Assembly: GCA_032164295.1 (NCBI GenBank)
Contig: JAJHTX010000001.1
Span: 2,046,001-2,110,000 of the forward strand
Length of the DNA stretch: 64,000 bases
From: Inonotus obliquus
Taxonomy: Eukaryota > Basidiomycota > Agaricomycetes > Hymenochaetales > Hymenochaetaceae
Reading direction: 5' to 3'
The position numbers and the translations under genes were made by a program. How positions within the stretch are numbered: the first letter of the stretch is position 1; every line of letters starts with the position of its first letter. Shown one piece after another: positions 1 through 11,704 of this stretch. The notes beneath the pieces were generated by a model. The model did not search any database, was not told where the DNA came from, and saw only the letters and a list, made by a program, of their open reading frames with translations.

Positions 1-1370
1 GGTGGTGGGGATAAGGGTGGTGGGGATAAGGGCGGTGAGGATAAAGGTGGTGGGGATAAGGGCGGTGAGGATAAAGGTGGTGGGGATAAGGGTGGTGAGG
101 ATAAAGGTGGTGGGGATAAGGGAGGTGAGGATCACAACAAGCCATCCCAGGAGACGAAGACAACGCCTGCACACACGACTGAGACGAAAACGAAGACAAC
201 GGAGGCCGTCACAACCCAGACGAAGACGACGCAGGCTGTCACAACCCAGACGAAGACTACGCAGGCTGTCACAACCCAGACGAAGACGACGGAGGCCGTC
301 ACAACCAAGACAAAGACAACGGAGGCTGTCACAACACAGACGAAGACGACAGAGGCTATCACAACCCAGACGAAGACGACGGAGGCCATCATAACCCATA
401 CAAAGACGACAGAGGCCATCGTAACCCAGACGAAAACAAAGACGACAGAGGCCGTCGTAACTGAGACTAGAACGAAGACCATAGAGGCCTACAAAACTGA
501 GACCAGAACGAAGACCACGGATATTGTCAAGACCGAAACGGGGACAACTTCAGAAGTCAAGACCGTGCCAACTTACATCACTACCACTATGACGAAGACT
601 TCGGATGCCGTAACGACCTCGACCTCGACCATGACAAAGACATCAGAGGCTTACTTGACCGAGACAAGAACAACTTCGCAGGTCAAGACAATACCTACAA
701 CGATAACTATGACCAAGACGTCGGAGCAAACGAAGGAGCATACAAAGACCAGTATCATCACGTCAATTCATACGGAGACGAGCAAGATTTACTCTACTCA
801 AACTCAACAAACAACGGTTTACCATACTAGTACTTTCATGTCCAAGGGCCAAACTGTTACTGAAACCAAGACATCAGTGGCACCAATACATACGGAAACT
901 TACACGAAACCAACAGTCAGCACCACGACTGAATCAATCGTCCACACGACGACTTACAGCCAACCAGCCCTCGCACCAGATACTAGTTACATCAAGGCTC
1001 CTCCCACAACGGAGACAAGCTACGTCAAATCGCCACCCACGACGGAAACGAGTTATATCAAGCCTTCCCCGACGACAGAGACAAGCTATATCAAAGCCCC
1101 TCCCACAACTTCGACGGAGACGAGCTATGCCAAGTCTCCCCCGACTACAGAGACGAGTTATGTCAATTCTCCCCCGACGACAGAGACAAACTACATCAAA
1201 GCCCCTCCCACAACGTCGACGGAGACGAGCTATGCCAAGTCTCCCCCGACTACAGAGACGAGTTATGTTAATTCTCCCCCGACGACAGAGACGAGCTATG
1301 TCAATTCTCCCCCGACGACAGAGACGAGCTATGTCAATTCTCCTCCAACGACAGAGACCAGTTACATCAA
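1..1370 (+). repeat. Coding minisatellites inside the Thr-rich protein
   Basis: Three tandem arrays stay in frame: a 30-bp GGTGGGGATAAG-type unit (1-130), an approximately 30-bp unit encoding TKTTEAVTTQ variants (about 180-460), and an approximately 33-45-bp unit encoding ETSYVNSPPTT or ETSYIKAPPTTST variants (about 980-1360). Copies near 1100-1330 are almost identical, which suggests recent duplication. Confidence 0.85.
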
Positions 1371-2413
1371 ACCTGCGCCCATTCCAGAGACGTCTTATGT
1401 CATGCCTCCACCTCCACCTTCGCCTGAAACGGAGACAGCTCATTATCCCCTACCAACATACTCTTCTCCCGCCACTGTTGTCACAGTACCGCAGCACATA
1501 CCAACATCAAGGCCCAGCAGTATTTTCAAGCCCATACCCTTACCACTTCCCTCTCCGGTGCCTGTACCTGGTGGAGATTCGTGTGCGCACACTGTGACTA
1601 TCACAAGCACAGTCGTTGTGACGTCCACGTCCTACGATGGAGTGGCAATTCCGACTTCAGGGAACGCATGTAAGGAAGATGAGTTCTGGTACGAGGTGAA
1701 GAAATGCTGTTTGCCGCTCGGAGGATCCAATGAACCGTGTGTTTCCCCTCTAGAGCAACGGATGAACTTGCACTGATTATCAATGTTATATTGCCAGGTC
1801 GGCAACCATTTGTCCGTACGCATGGGATTATTCGCCCAAACTATCTTGCTGCGTTCCGAGGACGCCCATCGTACCGCTCCCCATCTGCCCAGCAAAATAT
1901 GCCTGGGATGGCAATAGTCAAACCTGTCAGTCTACTAGCCCACCCAACTCGAAACCGTCGATCTATCGCCGTAGATCAAGAGTAGCAAAGCGAACAGAAC
2001 AAACCCCGCTCCCAACGTGCCCATCTGGATTTGAAAAATGCCCGATTTCAAGTTTTTCAAATCCCACAGTAGAGGAATACGAGTGGTGAGTACTTTACTT
2101 TAAAGAAAGTTTAAAGTATGGTGAGCTCATAGTTCCCCTCATGAAGCGTCGAGACGACATCCGACTTGCTCAACTGCGGCGGATGCTCCTCGGAAGGAAA
2201 GGGGAGAGACTGCACTGCCATTCCCAATGCACTTAATGTTGCATGCGAGCTCGGAGCTTGCGCTGGTGAGTAATCGCGAAGTGGTCTCATTCTTTCCTTT
2301 TGAATCAATAACGAATCCCCGTCTTAGTGTCGAGCTGTGCTAGAGGATATGTCCCATCGGAAGACAATAGCACATGCGTACCCACAATCAACCGTCGCAT
2401 TCTTTCAAAATAA
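1..2413 (+). CDS. Thr-rich repeat protein with C-terminal priA-like Cys-rich domain (5' partial)
   Basis: Exons <1..1736, 1798..2085, 2147..2265, 2328..2413; introns of 60-62 bp, all GT-AG and in phase. The frame is open from base 1, so the start lies outside the window. Order of parts: a Gly/Asp/Lys block (GGGDK/GGEDK repeats, to about base 130); a Thr-rich tract of TKTTEAVTTQ-type repeats (about 150-560); ETSY-SPPTT repeats (about 970-1370); a Pro-rich linker; then a Cys-rich C-terminus with CPYAWD, CPAKYAWDG, CPSGFEKCPI, NCGGC and the ending ACAVSSCARGY. The last motifs are those of the basidiomycete priA family, first described from shiitake fruiting. The spacing suggests a secreted or wall-exposed protein with a glycosylated stalk (inference); any signal peptide is off the window. 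Repeat number is likely to vary between strains. Confidence 0.85.
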
Positions 2414-2771
2414 TTCTCGTGATATCCAGGACTTTCTTCTCTTGTCTTTATTTTATATTTTATTTCTTCCGTGATATGGACACAAAATGGACCCTGTAAG
2501 TAGTGTTCCTGTGGACAATGTACCGTCATTCGGCAGATGATCGACAGGATATGATTTACGCAAACATGGACAAATATCACGTCGAGATGTTGTATACATA
2601 CTCTAACTATTCAAACTCCGCACTCTGACATATATAGTCCGAACTTTTCTGCCACTTACTTCTCCTTAGCCCAGCCATCACACTCGCCGATAATACTCAC
2701 GCCGGTCGTGCTGCTATCTTATATTCTCTTCATAATACACTCGACACCTATAATTCACACCTGTCGTCAAG
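2414..2771. other. Intergenic region with likely promoter of the next gene
   Basis: 358 bp between two plus-strand genes. An AT-rich stretch at 2625-2640 (acatatatag) is a TATA-like candidate about 135 bp before the ATG at 2772, followed by a pyrimidine-rich stretch. No convincing ORF seen. Confidence 0.5.
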
Positions 2772-3667
2772 ATGCGCTCTCTGTTGCGTTCCTTGGGCTT
2801 GGTCAGCTCCCTCTTTCTCGCTGCCACACTTCTGTCTGCGCCCTATGAGAACGTCTCTGCTCTCGCGTCACCAAGTCCTTTCCCTATGCCTTTCAGGAAT
2901 GCGGATTATGATAGTCATCTTGCCTCATTGCCTCATTCCATTCGACGTACAGCTCTGGAGAGGTCTCGTCTTCATGGTGGCGCCAAGTCTGCCTCTTCTG
3001 ATCACCATCTAAGTGAACCTGAGGGTGCGAACTATGTAAACGATGAGCACTCAAATACGAGTTCCCGCGCTGTTCGGCGTCAGATGGAAACGTATGTTCA
3101 GCGTCTCGCAAGACATCGTGATAACGCCGCTACCAACTCTGGGGACCTTCGTAAGTACAGGCCAACGGATAGCTCTATGGAACTTGTGCTGATTCAGTCG
3201 TAGAGAGTATGGCTGCACAATCGGCTTCTCGAAATGCGGCCAATCCTGCCTTTCAGCAAAATGCAGCAGAGAGGTTATCGTCCTTCAAGTCAAACATGCA
3301 GGAAGCCGACAATCTCTTTACCGAACTAGCTGCGGACAAAGGCCTAGCCAACTATGACAGGAATGATGAGCTGGAAACCATTCTCAAGGATCTCGTCAAT
3401 GTCAATAAAGATACTCTCAGCGCCATCTATGTCATGATCAAAAATGATCCTAGTCTTGGACCCATTCTCGGACCCAGTACGTGGTTAGCGTGTAACTCAA
3501 GCGTCTCACACTCACATGGTAGTCCAGCTGTCTACGAATTGAAATGCATTATTGACGATATTCTCGATGCTGTTGAGAACATTACAGACGGAGTATGGAA
3601 TGCGTTAAAGCCTCTTGGTAATGTATCCAATGCGTTAAACCCTATTCTCCTCGGGCTTGGACTTTGA
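2772..3667 (+). CDS. Secreted protein of unknown function
   Basis: Exons 2772..3150, 3198..3476, 3528..3667 (265 aa). The N-terminus MRSLLRSLGLVSSLFLAATL is a clear signal peptide. No further membrane segment is evident. A low-complexity charged region is followed by an Ala/Gln-rich helix-forming part (QSASRNAAN...) and an amphipathic C-terminal half with YELKCIIDDILDAV and ending ILLGLGL. The second intron is 51 nt and in frame (GTACGT...CCAG); without splicing the ORF stays open, so the boundary rests on intron-like codon content. I do not recognise the family. Role unknown; extracellular location is inferred from the signal peptide only. Confidence 0.75.
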
Positions 3668-3859
3668 ATCCTATAGCTGTTCGCGCGCCTCGAGCTGGAT
3701 AAGAATGTAGAAGTATCACGATTGATGTATTACTAGCCACAAGCACACCATATTTTACTGTAATGGCGTATGAACTTCATGATATTGGTATGATGATGAT
3801 GAGCAAATAGCCAAAGTAATAGTTTGCAGAGTTTCCGAGATTACAGTAAGAGGAATCAC

Positions 3860-4760
3860 TCAGACCATCTGTCTGTGACTTGATGAAGGGAGCCACTCAG
3901 ACGGGAAGTCAAGCAACGAGGGGCGATGGTTGCGAAGACCTCCTTTTGCCCTTCTGCCCTTCGCTTCGAAATGTCTTGTATCTAATGGTATCGCCGCAAA
4001 TTTCCCACTTTTCGTCTAGGATGTCGAGTATCAAAATCCGCACATTTAGCAAAAGCGAAGCAAATGGGACAACGTACATTCGCCTTGTGAACCAACTTGT
4101 CCAAAACGTCACTAATCCATTTGAGATTCATGCCAGGTTGAGGAAAATCTTCGCACGAAATTTTTATGTAGCCATCCGAGTCGTGTCCTTCGCTTGGCCC
4201 GATTCCTGCATCGGGAGGTGGTGAAGGAGACCAACGGGAGCCAGCTAGTAGTTTGAAGACGTGTCGCGCCTTTTCGTCCTTAAGGGGCAGCCGAGAAACA
4301 GCAGCAACTACCGACCGCTTCGCAGTGGCAGGATGCTCTTCTCCCCCGTAGTCAATGGAGCGGACGACAAGCGGACGATCGGCTGGAGGAGGGATGAAGC
4401 GTTCCCGAAATTCTAGGTAGATTGGCGGGAATGTTGGTTAAGACGGGTTTCGCTAGGATAAGGTCAAGAGGACGTACGAACGAGATTCGGCATGTCATGC
4501 TCGATGAGACGCAAGTATGTGAGCATGTGTCGCTGCTGGCGGAGTAGAAGATGCCCTAAGGAGCTACTTCCAAGCTCCTTCTTCTCTTCATAAGGGATGT
4601 ACTCGTCGTTGTCTTCCTCTCCGTCCAAGAACACACCGGTTTTGGCAAGGATGGGAGGGGGAGGTCTTCCGACTACTTTGCGAGGATAGGAGGCGGATAT
4701 TGAGGAGTGGAAAGACCTCACAGGTGAGCGTGATTTTGCAAGATTCGCAAGTGTCTTCAT
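3860..4760 (-). CDS. RSM24: Mitochondrial small-ribosomal-subunit protein mS35 (Rsm24-like)
   Basis: Exons (minus) 4760..4478, 4412..4078, 4015..3860; 257 aa. The ATG at 4760 opens a basic, Ser/Arg-rich leader (MKTLANLAKSRSPVRSFHSS) typical of a mitochondrial presequence. The core holds LLRQQRHMLTYLRLIEHDMP, FRERFIPPPADRPL and RSIDYGGEEHPA; the C-terminal half has KISCEDFPQPGMNLKWISD followed by FAAIPLDTRHFEAKGRRAKG, the arrangement of the MRP-S28/mS35 family. Expected role: small-subunit component of mitochondrial translation. It shares a 144-bp divergent promoter region with the MFS gene. Identification is from motif memory, not a search. Confidence 0.85.
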
Positions 4761-4904
4761 GAGAACCAACGGCCAGCTGAAGTCGAGAGCAGGACGGCTT
4801 TGAACTTTTTCATCTCGTGATTACCATATTTAGATTCCATAGCGTCGATCCCGTCTTGCATCTTCCATCTCCGACTCTCACCCACCAACTTGCTCCTTTC
4901 CCCT

Positions 4905-7308
4905 ATGCGCTCCTCGACCGTTCGCTCAGAGCGGTCTTTGCTCTCCAATGAGCAGCGACAATACCAGCGTGGTAGTCTCTATCACGCGAATAGCGAGGAG
5001 TGCAATGGGTCAAGTGTTGGTCTCGTCACTAAACATTCAAATGTCCGCGTGCATCTTGTCAGAGCTCTCGCTTTGGCTTGTGCGTGCTCACTGAGCATAG
5101 GCAGCCATTAGTGCGTAAGATTATCTGGAATATTTACAAGGTGGTTAACCGTCTCATAGTGCATCCTATATCCTCGGCCCGCTGAAGACTCGCCTGTCGC
5201 GAGAGATGGGAACCTCGAACACGGAGTTTAGCCTTCTTATAGCCGCATTCAGCCTGAATAGCACTTGGACTCCGTTATTAGGAGGTTTTCTTGCAGGACA
5301 TTTTGGAACGACATTCACAAGCATTCTTGCTACTGGCCTTATTTTCTTGGGTGAGTCATTCTAGCATTTTACAAATTGTAAGAAATTTAGCTCTGACTTT
5401 CCGAGTCTAGGACAAGCCATTCTACTTCTCGGTGACATCATGGAAAGTGTACGTTTGATGACTTTCGGAATGTTCGTGTTCGGATTGGGTGTCAGTCCAC
5501 TCTCTGTAGTACAGGAGTCAATTATCGTTCGTTTCTTCAAGAATCATGGACTGGGTCTGTCTATGGCTCTAGGTCTCGTAGCTGGGAAAGCAGCTTCTTT
5601 CGTTTCGGCACGGACCTCCTATCCGCTCTCAGAGAAGTATGGTCCGCGAGCTCCATTCGTTGCGGCTACATCCTTGGCAGCACTGTCATTTGTCATGAAT
5701 ATGATCTATCTCTCTGCTGCCCAATGGCTTGTGAAGAGGTCAGGAACGGAATTGGAAGCTTCTGAACTCCGTGATGAGGCTCGCCTCGTTGAAGATGTCT
5801 CTGAAGCGGAAGCGTTGAAGGCCATAGCGAAGAAGCGGACGGTACACCTCAGAGACATAACGAAACTTGGTGACGTATTTTGGGCGTGAGTGTTCTCAAG
5901 CGTCTGTCGAGTTGTGATCCTATTTCGGTAAAATTCTCAGTTACATCGGTCTCAACATACTCTGCGGCACCATTTGGTCTCCTTTCCAGCATCTATCAGC
6001 GTGAGCTTATCCAGTTACCTCGTATAAACATTGTCTGAGGAGCGTTTTTGTATCGCTGCTTTAAGCAATATATTTGAGAGACGGTATGACCTCTCAGAAG
6101 ACCAAGCCAGCCGTGATGCATCCTACCTCCTCGCCGGCAGCGTATTTCTTTACCCGTTGGTACGTTGATGACATCACGTATTCGCATTGCATATCTAATC
6201 ATACACCGTTTAGTGTGGATTCTTCATTGATCGAATGAAACGACGCTCCGAGTCCATCCTCCACAAGCTATTTTTGCTATCTTCAATCCTTACGGGTCTT
6301 TGCTACTTGTGGCTAGTTCTGCCGCCCAAGCTGACCGGAACGCCGATCCCTGCCGTAGGATTTTATGGAATAGGGCAGGGTTTTGCTCCATGTGAGTTTC
6401 ACTCCACTCCAAGTTCACGAATTTCTTATTAATTCTGTGTGCATCAGTACTTCTTGTGATTATCGTGCCCACCCTCGTTTCGTCGAAGTATGTACCAACA
6501 ACACTGGGTGCGCATAAGAGCGTGAGTGGCTCTAAATTTCGTTTGATTTCCCATTAGTAAGAATTTTCACAGTTGGAGCAAACTGGAACCACTATTTTCC
6601 AGTATGCCCCTTTTCAAGTGATCCCCGTGATGACTGTATTAATTCGGTCGCAACAGAACGTTTGCGGGACTCTTTCTAGACAAATCTAAACCCACAAAGG
6701 ATACCCGTCAAGACGACAACGCACAAGAGCTACAAGCCATCCACAAACTTCTTGGCCTCTTCCTATTCTTGAACGTATGCCATTTCTTCTCCATTCTCGG
6801 CCTTTGGGCATTGGATCGTAGACGGAAGCGACAAATGACTGAGATTGTGCGACGTGCACGGTTATCGCGATTGGAAGGAAGTGTTGAAGATGTTGAGGAG
6901 GAGGATGTGTTAGATACCGAGTCTCCGTCTTCCTCTCCAAAGTCCCGCAGGAAGGATTCTCTACATGCGAAAGAGGAAACAGGCGAATCACTTATGTTAC
7001 GATGTAGGGAAGGGTCCACGTCAACCTCCAGTGGGTCAGCCATTCTACCTCTAGTAGGCGAACCTCCAGCAGCGGATGGCATAGCACGAGAAGGGGAAGA
7101 GGAACAACGGCCACTATTGGATGAGCAATCACCCATTTATACAGCCGAAGCCATAAGTCCAGAACCAGGCGAAGCGCAAACGCGCGGGGAACATGTACGC
7201 GGGGAAGCTTTCGGTGTGATTGGTCTTTGTCTCATCGCTTTCGCGTGGGCTTTCTTCATCGGTACGGCGGTTATGAGACTCGGTACGAAGAAAGATAGAG
7301 AATCATAA
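4905..7308 (+). CDS. Major facilitator superfamily transporter, MFSD1-like
   Basis: Exons 4905..5110, 5160..5350, 5411..5885, 5941..6000, 6066..6159, 6214..6391, 6448..6521, 6573..6601, 6657..7308; 652 aa, nine exons including one of 29 nt. All junctions keep frame. About 12 membrane segments are read, starting at VHLVRALALACACSLSIGSH and YASYILGPLKTRLSREMG, with the large central loop after helix 6 (ELEASELRDEARLVEDV). The last helix (GVIGLCLIAFAWAFFIGTAV) follows a long acidic/Ser-rich cytosolic insert (about residues 480-610). The layout resembles MFSD1-type MFS proteins, one of which exports dipeptides from lysosomes; substrate and vacuolar location here are inference. An in-frame TTG lies just upstream; ATG 4905 is the first Met. 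Confidence 0.85.
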
Positions 7309-7439
7309 ATCTTGGAAGTCATCTGTTTATGACGCTATTTTACAATGGATACATCGAAGACGACATCAAAGCGTTGTACTATTAGACAAGTTGCATCTCA
7401 GGTAACAAATGTATCGTTTTACAGTATATACGCAGGAAT

Positions 7440-8834
7440 TTAGGACTCTCGTTGAGATTGTGCATTACCTCCCGACTCGTTAGACAAATATCGTAAATAA
7501 CGTTCTTCCCATCCTACATCACCAAAGACCAAGAGTTTTAGACTCCTCATACGTCGCTGAAGCTTTTCCATATCCCGGTTATTATAATAGTTATGCCCGC
7601 CAAGTGGATAGTCCGGAGGTTGTGTTTCGTCACCCAATTGGACAGGGAAGACCGAATGTTCGCATTCAGAAGGTGGAATATGGAATAAACGGCCGTGGAA
7701 GAGATATAGTGGCGTATTACACAAGTGTCTGTAGCCTGTTGCTTTCAGAGGGAAGCAGGGAACACCTATCCGATCACATACAAGGTTAGTCCGTGCGTGC
7801 CACAGATGAATGAGAAGGGGAGAGTTACCATCATTATATCCTTTCACCATGTACTCCTGAAAACGGTCCTTCCCGTGCGCCTCTCGGTAATCAGAAATCA
7901 ACCTCCGATAGAACCTCGCTAGTGCCTCATTTCCGACTCGTGGTGAACCAAACCCAACGAGTTTTATGACGAGACCTTGAATAAGACGTGGTCGTATATC
8001 CTCAATGGGATCAAGTCCATTTCGGAGGAGCTCCGTGACGAGGAGAGAAGCTTGAGCTGCTCCGAGACTGTGTCCTGTAAGGACTAATTCGGCAACGTCG
8101 AGTGTATTCAGAGCTTTGTGGAGGTTGTCAAGAGCGATTTGTCTTATGCCTTGGAACATTCGCCAGAATCCTCTGTGCACTTTACATATCTCCCTCGAAG
8201 CATTTGTGTTTCCTCCCGGAGTCCTGGGTCGAGTAGTTGGGTAAGGAACCATCCAAGAATCAACGTCATGTAACGCCTGCAACGGAGTTGAAGTACCCGA
8301 GAGCGCAATAACCAGTTGTCGACTCTCCGGACGATATGCGATATATCCTTGTAACTTCGCAACGTCTCCCCGAAATACACTAACAAGGTTCGATCCAAGA
8401 AGAGCACCATAACCCTCCAACGGATACCCCTCGCTCACAAGTCTCCTCAAATTCCTCCATACGAATTCCGGGTCAAAACATCCATGCGCAAGTTCAGCGT
8501 ATTGGCCTATATCAGCAATCTCGTTCTGGGTGGAAGTTGGAAGGATGGAGGAGGATGTGAGGACATGTGAAGAGGGTGAAGAAAGGAGGCGCGCAGTCCA
8601 TCGGAAGTTTTCTTCTTTTTCGAGTTGGTACATTCGTCGTTGGGATTCTGTGAGTTGTTGGTATGGTGGGTGTAAACATGGTTCGGGAGTACGAGTAATT
8701 TGTGAGGTTTGAGAGGTAGAGGGAGGGGAGGATTTCGAGGCTTGAGGTCTCCATAGAAATACCATTCGTTTTGACGGTACTAGTAGGTGTAACACGCGCA
8801 AGATGAATATTAATGTTATGGGTGCGCGGAGCAT
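7440..8834 (-). CDS. Class 3 lipase (alpha/beta hydrolase)
   Basis: Exons 8834..7829 and 7765..7440 (443 aa). The 63-nt intron is GT-AG with an ACTAAC branch site and is a multiple of three, so retention would not stop translation; splicing joins YNDG to VPCFPL, the usual (D/G)-V-P segment before the catalytic His region. The nucleophile elbow is GHSLGAAQ; Asp is likely in this YNDGVPC segment and His near GYRHL. An N-terminal hydrophobic stretch (LRAPITLIFILRVLHLLVP) suggests a signal anchor. Typical of fungal Lipase_3 proteins of 350-450 aa. Likely hydrolyses neutral glycerolipids; substrate unknown. Confidence 0.88.
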   Translation of the reverse strand: MLRAPITLIFILRVLHLLVPSKRMVFLWRPQASKSSPPSTSQTSQITRTPEPCLHPPYQQLTESQRRMYQLEKEENFRWTARLLSSPSSHVLTSSSILPTSTQNEIADIGQYAELAHGCFDPEFVWRNLRRLVSEGYPLEGYGALLGSNLVSVFRGDVAKLQGYIAYRPESRQLVIALSGTSTPLQALHDVDSWMVPYPTTRPRTPGGNTNASREICKVHRGFWRMFQGIRQIALDNLHKALNTLDVAELVLTGHSLGAAQASLLVTELLRNGLDPIEDIRPRLIQGLVIKLVGFGSPRVGNEALARFYRRLISDYREAHGKDRFQEYMVKGYNDGNSPLLIHLWHARTNLVCDRIGVPCFPLKATGYRHLCNTPLYLFHGRLFHIPPSECEHSVFPVQLGDETQPPDYPLGGHNYYNNRDMEKLQRRMRSLKLLVFGDVGWEERYLRYLSNESGGNAQSQRES

Positions 8835-9158
8835 TCAAGAGGAAGAAAACATCTAAGGCTGCGGTCGTGAAGCCTGTGTGTAGGTTGTTTAATGTAAAGC
8901 TAATACAGCCCGGATATCCATCAGCACGCGCAATGACTAGTATGGTGAGTTTGATGCGTCTATTGATCAGCAAATGCAAAAAGTAAGGTTTATAGATGTG
9001 AACAAAACACTGGTATAAATCTATACAAGGGACATGAACATTCAGATCATACAGGAGTACATGGTCAATGATGAACCAACAATATGAGTCCACAATGCAA
9101 AAAATACAAAGTATCATGATTCTCCCAACCTCTCCACGCAAGCAATATCAATGGTCGA
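8835..9158. other. Intergenic, lipase upstream region
   Basis: 324 bp between the lipase start and the stop of the MARVEL gene, both on the minus strand. AT-rich stretch near 8940-9120; no supported gene. Confidence 0.4.
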
Positions 9159-9827
9159 TCAGACGAGACGCCTGGAGTCGTTCACATAACTCCTTCGCCT
9201 ATTCGCTCTAACCCAGCAACAGGTGGCGAGTAGAGTTGTGGCACAGATCCCCACCTCGGTCCAGCCGAGAGCTAACACCGTTAAAGATTGACGACATCTA
9301 CTAAATTGTTTCAGATTTTATCAACAAAGAAATAATATATTGGATAAAACGTTACGAACCTTGAGATAGTCTCGCGACTAGCGCAATTCCCACCTCCTCT
9401 CGTGTGTAACATGATAGCTGACGCAGTTGCCTGTGGAAATAGCAATGAGATCCTTCGACATGTCGTAAACACATCAGCAAACATACCCATAATACTGCGT
9501 TCATGAACAGCCATGCCACAGAGCTCGCTATGCCTGCGAGGATATGCACGGAACCGTCGATGACCCATAACACGTAAGACGTAGAGAACAAAGTCGTCCA
9601 AACTGCATTGAAGCAAAAAAATATCAATCTGCAAGGAACAGTCAACTAGGGCATACAGACGACAACTTGTATACGTACAGTTTATGGTATCGGGAACTCG
9701 GCCAAGTATCATGCTCGTTTCCAGCGTTTATCAAGAAAGAAGTCAATCCCAGTTCAGTCATGGCCACAAGTGCCATGAGGAGGAAGAAAAATGGGTGGTA
9801 GCGGACAGATTGGGAAGCCTTTCGCAT
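9159..9827 (-). CDS. MARVEL-like four-helix membrane protein
   Basis: Exons 9827..9679, 9628..9487, 9430..9360, 9297..9159; 166 aa, all GT-AG and in phase. Four hydrophobic segments: HPFFFLLMALVAMTELGLTS, FNAVWTTLFSTSYVLWVI, ILAGIASSVAWLFMNAVLWA and LTVLALGWTEVGICATTLLA. Between helices 3 and 4 lies a conserved-looking loop with HTRGGGNCASRE and SRCRQSLT. Length and topology fit the fungal MARVEL-domain proteins, which organise membrane domains; specific function unknown. The ATG at 9827 is the first Met in frame before helix 1. Confidence 0.78.
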
Positions 9828-10550
9828 TATTGTGGATTTTTGTATCTTGAAAGGCTAGCAATGGGCCAGATAGTGAGAGCGTTGGAGGAGGTAGAGGACG
9901 CTGGGTTGAGCATGTTGTTGACGTGGGTCAGAGGTAAGCGAAGACACGAGGTAGCCGCAAGTCAAGAATTTCACATAAGCACAGACATGGCTTGATTAGA
10001 GATATAGATCTGATAACAATGGCTCAGAAGACCAGTAGACACTCTCAAATTATTTTCTGATTTGAGTCCTGCTGGCTGGTATGCTTCGAAGGAAGCGCAG
10101 CATTCTTTCTTGAATCTCGCAAGCGGAGGCTCACTGCAGGCCAATGGCAAGTATATGTCCGATCCTCTATTCTCTAGTCTATATCAAGTCAGTTCAACAG
10201 GGAGAGGAATGATTTGAATCGAACTCACGACAGTCTTGATACTGTAGATTCGGAGCCGGCACAGAGTTGACTCGATGTTCCCACGAATACAAATAGAATT
10301 CCCACGAGTACAATAATATTGATGAGCTGAGCGGAGTCTGGACTGATGCCGTCCTTCCAGCTAAGCATCGCATCCTACTCACTTCCTCACTCACTCACTT
10401 CATTACCCGCACCTCGTCTCTCCCCCGTTCTCCCCTCTTCCTCCCTTTCATCGCATCTCCCCTCTCCTCTCCATCCTCCCCCATCCTCCTTCTCACCTCT
10501 TCCTTCTCTCCCTTCTCCCGTCTCCTTACCTCCCCCCCGCTTTTCCTCAA
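9828..10550. other. Intergenic with CT-rich promoter tract
   Basis: 723 bp without a supported gene. 10380-10545 is almost pure C/T (ctccct runs) and ends at the KH-gene start codon, a pattern common in promoters of strongly expressed fungal genes. A gttcgattc-like string near 10210-10230 (minus strand) does not fold as a tRNA T-arm. Confidence 0.6.
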
Positions 10551-11704
10551 ATGGCTGATGGTATGTATTTCTTCTCGTCTATTTTCTTTGATCCTCCATT
10601 CATCACACCTTACTACTTTCCTGGTATTCCCTTCCAGGTTCTGCTGGTGACCAGTCTCGCGCAGCTTCCACTGTCCCTCAGGAGACCCTCACCCTCCGTG
10701 CTCTTGTGAGTACTAAGGATGCTGGTGTCATCATAGGAAAGGGTGGCAAAAACGTCGCCGACCTCCGTGAGGAAACAGGCGTCAAGGCCGGTGTCAGCAA
10801 GGTCGTGCCTGGCGTCCATGAGCGCGTTCTCACAGTCACAGGAGATGTCGAGAGTGTCGCAAAGGTCTGTACCCTTTCCGTTGTCTTGGTTTATCATTTT
10901 GTTATTTTTTCCCAATTATTAATGATTTTTTTGCAGGCGTATCGTCTCATAATTTCCCAGCTGATTGACGCTAACCCCCCCTCGCCCACGGGCCCCTCTC
11001 CTTCTTCGAACACCTCTATCCGCCTTCTTATCTCTCACAACCTGATGGGCACCATCATCGGTCGTGGTGGACTCAAAATCAAAGCGATCCAGGATGCCTC
11101 CGGTGCTCGCATGGTCGCCTCCAAGGATATGCTCCCACAGTCCACCGAACGGATTGTCGAGGTTCAGGGCAGTGCCGATTCTATTGGCTCTGCCATAGAG
11201 CAAATCGGTAAATCTCTCCTTGAAGACTGGGAGCGTGGTCAAGGCACCGTTCTCTACCATCCGGGGCCCAATGTTGATGGCGCGTCGGCTGGCCGGCGTT
11301 CCACAAACGGTTATCCGTCAGGCTCTGTTAGTGGATCTCGCCGCGCAAATGGGGAACGTGGGCGTGGCGGGTCGCCGCCTCCGACACCGCCCCAGTCTCT
11401 TCCCCCGTCTAGCCCTCAGCAGACGGCCAACTTGCGCACCCAGAATATTGCTATCCCCTCAGACATGGTGGGATGCATCATCGGCCGGGGTGGTACGAAG
11501 ATTTCGGAAATCCGTCGCCTGTCTGGCTGCAAAATCTCGATTGCGAAGGGACCTCACGACGAGACTGGTGAACGTATGTTCACCATCATCGGTACTCCCG
11601 AGGCGAATGAGAGGGCTCTCTTCCTTCTTTACAACCAGCTTGAGAGTGAGAAGGTGAGGAGGGTTGGACGGGAGGCGCAAGCACAGCAGAAGGACTCGAT
11701 TTGA
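10551..11704 (+). CDS. Triple KH-domain RNA-binding protein (PCBP/Rnc1-like)
   Basis: Exons 10551..10560 (only ten coding bases, ATG GCT GAT G), 10638..10864, 10937..11704; 334 aa. Three KH domains carry GxxG loops: VIIGKGGKNVADLRE (near residue 30), TIIGRGGLKIKAIQD (near 120) and CIIGRGGTKISEIRR (near 250), separated by a Gly/Ser/Pro linker (SPPPTPPQSLPPSS). This is the layout of poly(C)-binding proteins, fission-yeast Rnc1 and yeast Hek2/Pbp2, which bind mRNA and control stability or localisation. The 72-nt second intron is a multiple of three without an in-frame stop. Confidence 0.92.

Noticed and set aside
934..1443. Arg-rich ORF antisense to the ETSY repeats
   Set aside because: Mirror of the tandem repeat in the real coding frame.
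9684..9995. Plus-strand ORF of 103 codons
   Set aside because: Antisense to the first MARVEL exon, which has membrane segments and phased splice sites.
10190..10260. tRNA-like gttcgattc string on the minus strand
   Set aside because: The flanking bases do not form a T-stem and no D- or anticodon arm can be placed.
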